This document shows, piece after piece, positions 40,991-45,268 of a stretch of 45,268 nt of DNA. Each line of letters begins with the position of its first letter. The stretch's first letter is position 1. Under the pieces are notes generated by a model. That model saw only the letters and a program-made list of their open reading frames with translations. It made no database searches and was not told the origin of the DNA. The DNA is from Mesostigma viride (lineage: Eukaryota > Streptophyta > Mesostigmatophyceae > Mesostigmatales > Mesostigmataceae): positions 148,501 through 193,768 of the forward strand of contig RPFO01001483.1 of the NCBI GenBank assembly GCA_009746045.1, given 5' to 3'. Made by a program: the position numbers and the translations under genes.

Positions 40991-41857
40991 TCAATATAGA
41001 CTGTCCCGCGACTCGTTCCACTCTCTGCAGGTTTTGCAACAACCGATCGAGCGAACTCTCGGAACCTCTTTCGCCGCCATTTCATCGACACGAGCGAACA
41101 TCTCTTCTTTGGCGGCCACCAACTTTGCCTCCTTGTTGCCGGTGTCAGGATAGATTTCGGACCTCCTCGTCTTCATCGGGGCCACTCTCTCCAAATACTC
41201 TGCACACAGAGAATCCTGCTCCTCCTCCACAATCGCCTTCACGCCGGATACAATCGCTTTGGCTTTTGTTTCCACGCGAAAATCGAACTCTCGTTGAGTT
41301 ATCAGCGGAATGTCGGCGAGTGCAAAACACATACGCCGATAAAGTTCGCTTACATCCGTGTCACGCGAGTCGGCAAAAGGTGTCGTCATCAAAAAGCATC
41401 TCAAGCTACTCCAACCATTTTCTTGGGCGCCGGCAACGTAGCCTCCCTTTGCCAAGTCCGCACCTGTCGCGGAGTCTTTGACTATCCAATCTTCAAGGAA
41501 GTACTCGTCTCCCCTGGTGAAATCAAAATTTACACCCACGACCTCTCCGACAGTCATGTCCAGGCGAAGTCGCAGGGCCCCCCCCGCCAATCCAGGTCCG
41601 AGGGCGCCCGCCATTCCAAGTCCGCGACTGAGGGCATTTTCGATGTGACGAGAATGTTCTTCGTGCTTTCGGCAATACAAGTCAAATCCGAGAGCGGTTT
41701 TCTTGCAAGTGGACACATCACACTTGCGCGGCGCCCCTATTGAGCGAGCAACACTCTGAATGACAGTGGCAACCGCTTGGTGTTGTTGAAGTCGTTGCCA
41801 ATCCTCCATCAGGAGGTGACTAGACGAATCGGACGAATCTTCCGTCGAACCGGACAT
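40991..41857 (-). CDS. Half-MYND-like zinc-knuckle protein B (288 aa)
   Basis: ATG at 41857 follows CTTGTCGCAG. A Ser/Asp-rich start and an 'HQAVATVIQSVARSIG' helix precede 'KCDVSTCKKTALGFDLYCRKHEEH' (residues about 47-70), the same C-x4-C-x10-C-x2-H module as in protein A. A middle domain ('LRLRLDMTVGEVVGVNFDFTRG', 'GWSSLRCFLMTTPFAD') and a helical C-terminus ('KAIVSGVKAIVEEEQDSLCAEYLERV') follow. A second Cys pair sits in 'GCCKTCREW' near the end. Family and role are unknown; zinc binding is inferred from spacing alone. Confidence 0.7.
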   Translation of the reverse strand: MSGSTEDSSDSSSHLLMEDWQRLQQHQAVATVIQSVARSIGAPRKCDVSTCKKTALGFDLYCRKHEEHSRHIENALSRGLGMAGALGPGLAGGALRLRLDMTVGEVVGVNFDFTRGDEYFLEDWIVKDSATGADLAKGGYVAGAQENGWSSLRCFLMTTPFADSRDTDVSELYRRMCFALADIPLITQREFDFRVETKAKAIVSGVKAIVEEEQDSLCAEYLERVAPMKTRRSEIYPDTGNKEAKLVAAKEEMFARVDEMAAKEVPRVRSIGCCKTCREWNESRDSLY

Positions 41858-42021
41858 CTGCGACAAGTTACGATAACATACCGGCCCCGGAAAATAAAAT
41901 TCAAAAAACGTTTTGAAATTTTTTTATTGTACTTGTTTATTAATACGAAGGTTTAAATTTGGCGCAAAGAAACGCCCCAAGGCGCAACTTGTCGAACAGC
42001 AATATGGCGATAAAACATTAT
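41858..42021 (-). other. Intergenic spacer with one hairpin motif
   Basis: The motif copy (41968-41988, loop TTGG) lies 33 bases after the TAG stop of the upstream small gene. The remainder is AT-rich (41890-41955) and ends in GGCCGGTATGTT and CTTGTCGCAG before ATG. Confidence 0.6.
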
Positions 42022-42267
42022 CTATTCAATGTGCGATTGATGTGCTGAAACCTTCCAGACTTTGACACTGTCCGGTATCACCGGACTCGGACGAGGAGTC
42101 GAGTCGGAAGCGAGCCAGTAATCCTCGACTATTTTTTTGATGTACAATGGAAGACTCCTTCCATTATGTCGAAGTGTGTCGGTCCTTTGCCTTTTGGCCA
42201 AACTCTCCTTAACCTCCACCATTTCCTGCGCGTAGGAGGAAAATGATACGTTATAAACATTAAACAT
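42022..42267 (-). CDS. Small hypothetical protein (66 or 81 aa)
   Basis: The frame runs from an ATG at 42267 or, more likely, the one at 42222, since the part between is AT-rich leader ending in CGCGCAG. The short form starts 'MVEVKESLAKRQRTDTLRHNG', is basic at first, and contains 'LPLYIKKIVEDYWLASDS'. It sits 102 bases downstream of the MYND gene or closer (the leader starts right after its stop), so little room is left for a promoter. It could be an exon of a longer gene: a donor-like AAG-GTTTCA occurs 37 bases before the stop. No family is recognised. Confidence 0.5.
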   Translation of the reverse strand: MFNVYNVSFSSYAQEMVEVKESLAKRQRTDTLRHNGRSLPLYIKKIVEDYWLASDSTPRPSPVIPDSVKVWKVSAHQSHIE

Positions 42268-42323
42268 TAAACATTAAATATAACATCATATAAACAAGTT
42301 ATTACTCTACATTTCAAGTTTTT

Positions 42324-43079
42324 CTAAGAGGCAGAGCCGTCGTGGAAGTTGAAGGAGAAGTCGACATCAGACCCCATAGTTTTATCCAGTATCGTCGTCA
42401 CGTTAACCCCCCACTTCACCCCTGCCAGCACCTCCCTCGCTTGCCTCAGACGTTCGCATCTATCCTTATGCCTACTCCAGTCCGCACGCTGGCACTCCTC
42501 ACTGCAATATCTGGCATCCCTACATCCTCTACACCACTTGATATGAGGTCCTGTTTCGCACCCACACCCCTCCTTGGAGCACTTTCGCGTACTACGCATG
42601 CGATCCCCATCCCTCACGATCGGGTCAGAGAGCAAGAAAAAGTTCATGTTGAGGGGTACTGCCCCTACACATGCATCAGCCCTCACGCGCAGAGAATGCG
42701 TAACATTCGGGTAAAATGCGCGCCCGTAGGTGCACCCAAGCTGAGCCCCTTCCTCTTCCCCCAACTCTATCTTTGGCCCCTTTGTAATGAACGACACCAA
42801 AAGGCGGAACTCCGTCCTTGGGTCTATGGGCACTCTTAGATCCATCTGTGGTCTGAAAAAACCCTCTTGAATACAGAAGTTCATATCAGCTAGCTGGGCG
42901 TACATAATTCTCTCCATTTGGCTGAACGAATCAAACGCCAATAAAACGGCCAAGTGGCGGCCTGTCCTCTCCTGCGCGACTCGAACTTCCTCGAATATGA
43001 CACGCGACAGAAAGCGAACTTGTTTGAAAACGTTTTGAAGGACGCTTCCGTAGACTTCATTCACGATCTCGGACTCCAT
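42324..43079 (-). CDS. MYND-type zinc finger protein (251 aa)
   Basis: ATG at 43079 (MESEIVNEVYGSVL) is chosen; the frame upstream has only TTG. The C-terminal part holds a MYND finger: 'CSKEGC...WCRGC...YCSEECQRADWSRHKDRC', with all Cys and His ligands of the two-zinc fold and the typical 'YCS-x-x-C-Q-x-x-D-W-x-x-H-K-x-x-C' ending. MYND fingers bind proline-rich partner peptides, often in transcriptional or chromatin regulators. The first 170 residues form an unrecognised domain ('VRFLSRVIFEEVRVAQERTG', 'RTEFRLLVSFITKGPKIEL'). The Cys spacing C-x4-C-x10-C-x2-C matches the knuckles of proteins A and B downstream. It has no introns. Confidence 0.88.
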   Translation of the reverse strand: MESEIVNEVYGSVLQNVFKQVRFLSRVIFEEVRVAQERTGRHLAVLLAFDSFSQMERIMYAQLADMNFCIQEGFFRPQMDLRVPIDPRTEFRLLVSFITKGPKIELGEEEGAQLGCTYGRAFYPNVTHSLRVRADACVGAVPLNMNFFLLSDPIVRDGDRMRSTRKCSKEGCGCETGPHIKWCRGCRDARYCSEECQRADWSRHKDRCERLRQAREVLAGVKWGVNVTTILDKTMGSDVDFSFNFHDGSAS

Positions 43080-43147
43080 CTTTTTCAGGGAAAAAACGAA
43101 CAAAAAAATTCATAAACATTAATTTATTATTTTATAATAACAAGTTA

Positions 43148-43387
43148 CTATTCCTCGGAATAGTTTTTTTTTATCCATTCCACAAACGCGTTTGTCACAA
43201 ACACCTTCCATGCTTTCTCAAGAACTTGTCCCCCTGATGTTTTTGAGTATTCAAACTCGTCATCCGAAGAAACCAACTCCGGCACATCCTCCGAGAGGGT
43301 CTCTAAATTGTCATCGGCTTTCCTTTTGCGCTTGTGGTTTCCGAAGCATTTTTTTTGTTCTTCTTCTGACATTTGTTCTGCAACCAT
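43148..43387 (-). CDS. Small acidic/basic hypothetical protein (79 aa)
   Basis: ATG at 43387 (a second ATG six codons later). The protein has a basic 'NHKRKRKADD' patch, an acidic 'SEDVPELVSSDDEFEY' middle, and an amphipathic end 'KAWKVFVTNAFVEWIKKNYSEE'. It lies 68 bases upstream of the MYND gene on the same strand. The spacer TAACTTGTTAT...ATTTAATG/ATTAATGTTTATG is repeated in similar form before the 42022 gene (about 42245-42310), suggesting a shared promoter. The function is unknown. Confidence 0.55.
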   Translation of the reverse strand: MVAEQMSEEEQKKCFGNHKRKRKADDNLETLSEDVPELVSSDDEFEYSKTSGGQVLEKAWKVFVTNAFVEWIKKNYSEE

Positions 43388-43497
43388 GGAGTCATTTCGA
43401 GGGGGGTGTGGTTTAACGGGTGCAGATTTAAAGTAATTTGTTTTAGGTGAACGATGGTAAAAACTTCATTAGATATTTTAAACGAACGAGAAGCAAC

Positions 43498-43902
43498 AGA
43501 AACGACGGCGGGCGTAACTATCATGGGAAACTTTGATATCACAAGATCACAATGGACACGAACGCGCTGCAACTTTCACGACATATTCTTCGACATCGAA
43601 AATAAAAAAGAAACGACGGCGGGCGTAACTATCATGAAACATTGATCTTACAAGAAGCTGACGGGGATGCAACTTTCACGACAAACACTTCGACATCGAA
43701 GATGCAAAAGAAACGACGGCGGGCGTAACTATCATGGAAAGATTGAGCTTACAAGATGACAAGTTAACTGACGGGGGTGCATCTTTCCCGAGATATATTT
43801 CGACATCGAAAAGGCAAAAGAAACGACGGCGGGCGTAACTAGCACAACCAATGTTGGTCATGTGCTCTTCCAGTAAGACAAGAAACGACGGCGGGCGTAA
43901 CT
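43498..43902 (-). repeat. Array of five hairpin motifs upstream of the island
   Basis: Copies begin at 43498, 43609, 43709, 43819 and 43881 (plus-strand numbering), spaced 111, 100, 110 and 62 bases. All read AGAAACGACGGCGGGCGTAACT on the plus strand in two halves, a variant (ACGCC loop GTCGT) with one mismatch in the stem. Between them a second palindrome TTCGA-CA-TCGAA recurs three times (about 43588, 43688, 43799), together with 'TGCAACTTTCACGA'. No coding signal is present. The position suggests a long 5' leader, intron, or promoter-proximal array. Confidence 0.8.
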
Positions 43903-43937
43903 ATCACACGGTCCAGGAAGAGTGACGTTGGCAGAAT

Positions 43938-45268
<1,331 letters not shown>

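Noticed and set aside
32731-43387. Integrated giant-virus (NCLDV) segment with 3' hairpins
   Set aside because: Compact minus-strand genes, AT-rich spacers, a MYND finger and hairpins after stop codons made this attractive. However, several gaps are phase-consistent spliceosomal introns, and no viral hallmark gene (capsid, polymerase, packaging ATPase) is present. It cannot be fully excluded for the four smallest ORFs.
43498-43902. CRISPR-like array
   Set aside because: Repeats are only about 22 bp, spacers vary from 40 to 90 bp and are themselves repetitive, and the genome is eukaryotic.

Overview
The window looks like nuclear DNA of a eukaryote, most likely a chlorophyte green alga. It carries spliceosomal GT-AG introns, a plant/alga-type cytochrome P450 with low-complexity inserts and a TGTAA polyadenylation signal after its stop, L1-like LINEs, a tRNA-derived SINE, hAT, PIF/Harbinger and TTAA-flanked DNA transposons, and very long microsatellites. 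There is no bacterial operon, rRNA gene or CRISPR array. The species cannot be named from the sequence.

Layout. 0-1.9 kb: a decayed LINE 3' end followed by an (ATCC)n tract. 3.5-5.0 kb: the main exon of a cytochrome P450, the only host gene of clearly known family in the first 30 kb. 5.5-10.0 kb: a nearly full-length but broken LINE on the minus strand. 10.0-13.2 kb: a plus-strand LINE 3' fragment split by a 2.2 kb hAT-like element with an 8-bp target duplication, itself split by a 5'-truncated LINE with poly(A) and a 17-bp duplication. 13.2-15.2 kb: an element with 15-bp inverted ends. 15.4-16.4 kb: three copies of a tRNA-derived SINE. 16.5-27.2 kb: one minus-strand LINE broken apart by nested insertions, namely two or three 1.7-kb TTAA-flanked elements and a 3.9-kb Harbinger lying inside the junction TTAA. 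27.3-28.8 kb: a LINE 5' half. 29.0-29.6 kb: a 173-bp tandem repeat. 30.2-31.8 kb: (TGAG)n/(TGGG)n.

32.7-43.4 kb is a dense, minus-strand gene island, different from the transposon graveyard before it. One large gene of about 1.8 kb codons is spread over at least eight exons with phase-consistent splice sites; upstream lie five smaller ORFs. One is a MYND zinc-finger protein, and two others carry a half-MYND-like knuckle with identical Cys spacing. None has a function that can be assigned with confidence. Almost every non-coding gap of the island (introns, intergenic spacers and a 5' array) carries one to five copies of a roughly 20-nt GC-rich motif that can fold into a 5-bp hairpin with a 4-nt loop. 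This motif family is the best candidate for something undescribed. The last 1.3 kb is an almost pure purine (GA) tract that runs off the window.
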